Below, in pieces: positions 63,932 through 64,000 of a stretch of DNA of 64,000 nucleotides (positions within the stretch are counted from its first letter, which is position 1; each line of letters opens with the position of its first letter). The translations under genes and the position numbers were made by a program. The stretch is taken from contig NZ_BPFH01000008.1 of NCBI RefSeq assembly GCF_019655435.1, positions 43,735 to 107,734 on the forward strand, read 5' to 3'. The notes beneath the pieces were generated by a model, which was not told where the DNA came from, did no database searches, and saw only the letters and a program-made list of their open reading frames with translations. The DNA comes from Jannaschia pagri (lineage in GTDB: Bacteria; Pseudomonadota; Alphaproteobacteria; Rhodobacterales; Rhodobacteraceae).

Positions 63932-64000
63932 ATGTCGGAGCTTAAGCTTACGGTGAATGGAGTTGAGCGTTTTGGCTTGTCGGAGGGTCGGACGTTATTG
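63932..64000 (+). CDS. [2Fe-2S] small subunit of a CO-dehydrogenase-type enzyme, CoxS-like (partial, 3' end outside window)
   Basis: The frame opens MSELKLTVNGVERFGLSEGRTLL and runs off the window. VNG.....(S)EGRTLL is the plant-type ferredoxin opening of CoxS/CutS/XdhA-N small subunits. GGGAGG is 12-18 bases upstream. The order after coxDE, XdhC and MoeA-like genes fits a molybdenum hydroxylase operon. Which enzyme it is (CO, xanthine or another aldehyde/heterocycle substrate) depends on the large subunit outside the window. Confidence 0.8.
   Translation, partial: MSELKLTVNGVERFGLSEGRTLL

Overview
The window is GC-rich chromosomal DNA of an alphaproteobacterium, most likely a Rhodobacterales (Rhodobacter/Roseobacter-type) species. 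The evidence is the hupTUV-hypF-hupSLC-hupDFGHI hydrogenase order known from Rhodobacter capsulatus, the glnB-glnA pair, an SdhE-type gene after a small XRE regulator, Hint-domain proteins, a ribosomal protein L9 with an acidic tail, and short intergenic elements typical of this order. No phage, insertion sequence, CRISPR array or plasmid-type gene was found, so this reads as core plus lifestyle genes. Genus and species cannot be fixed from the sequence alone.

Layout. 1-12,635 (all minus strand) is an uptake [NiFe]-hydrogenase system: the H2-sensing regulatory hydrogenase HupUV with kinase HupT, the maturation protein HypF, the energy-conserving HupSL with cytochrome b HupC, and maturation genes hupD, F, G, H and a partial rubredoxin gene at the left edge. 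A terminator after hupC and a perfect FNR-type box upstream of hupD suggest that the maturation genes have their own oxygen-responsive promoter. 12,778-16,034 holds a selenophosphate synthetase fused to a flavoprotein, convergent with the tRNA 2-selenouridine synthase gene. 16,669-19,645 is a CreBC-like two-component system behind a membrane protein gene. Next come aroQ, two tandem sarcosine/dimethylglycine dehydrogenase-like genes, a DUF4399 gene divergent from an ECF sigma/anti-sigma pair, glnA-glnB, a split NAD(P)HX repair pair, two degenerate Hint-domain genes, tRNA-Leu, glycerate 2-kinase and a set of housekeeping genes (xthA, aspartate aminotransferase, sdhE, a MarR-type regulator, tig).

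42,860-45,223 is a flotillin operon, followed by a PQQ-type sugar dehydrogenase, a malonyl-CoA synthetase and a periplasmic cyclic phosphodiesterase. 50,479-52,547 is a two-gene unit matching the mesaconyl-CoA transferase/hydratase pair (mct-meh) of the 3-hydroxypropionate bicycle. 52,897-54,132 is rpsF-rpsR-rplI. After an RTX-type secreted protein, a YceI protein, an SDR and a glutaryl-CoA dehydrogenase, the right end (58,930-64,000) is the accessory part of a CO-dehydrogenase-type molybdenum hydroxylase cluster (coxD, coxE, XdhC-like, MoeA-like). It runs into the first codons of a [2Fe-2S] small subunit at the window edge. A DUF1203 gene inside this cluster carries an in-frame stop.

Taken together, the window suggests a heterotroph that supplements its energy supply by oxidising H2, and possibly CO or another small substrate at the right end. 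It can also handle methylated amines and C4/C5 CoA-ester intermediates. All functional assignments come from reading motifs and remembered family sequences; no database search was run.
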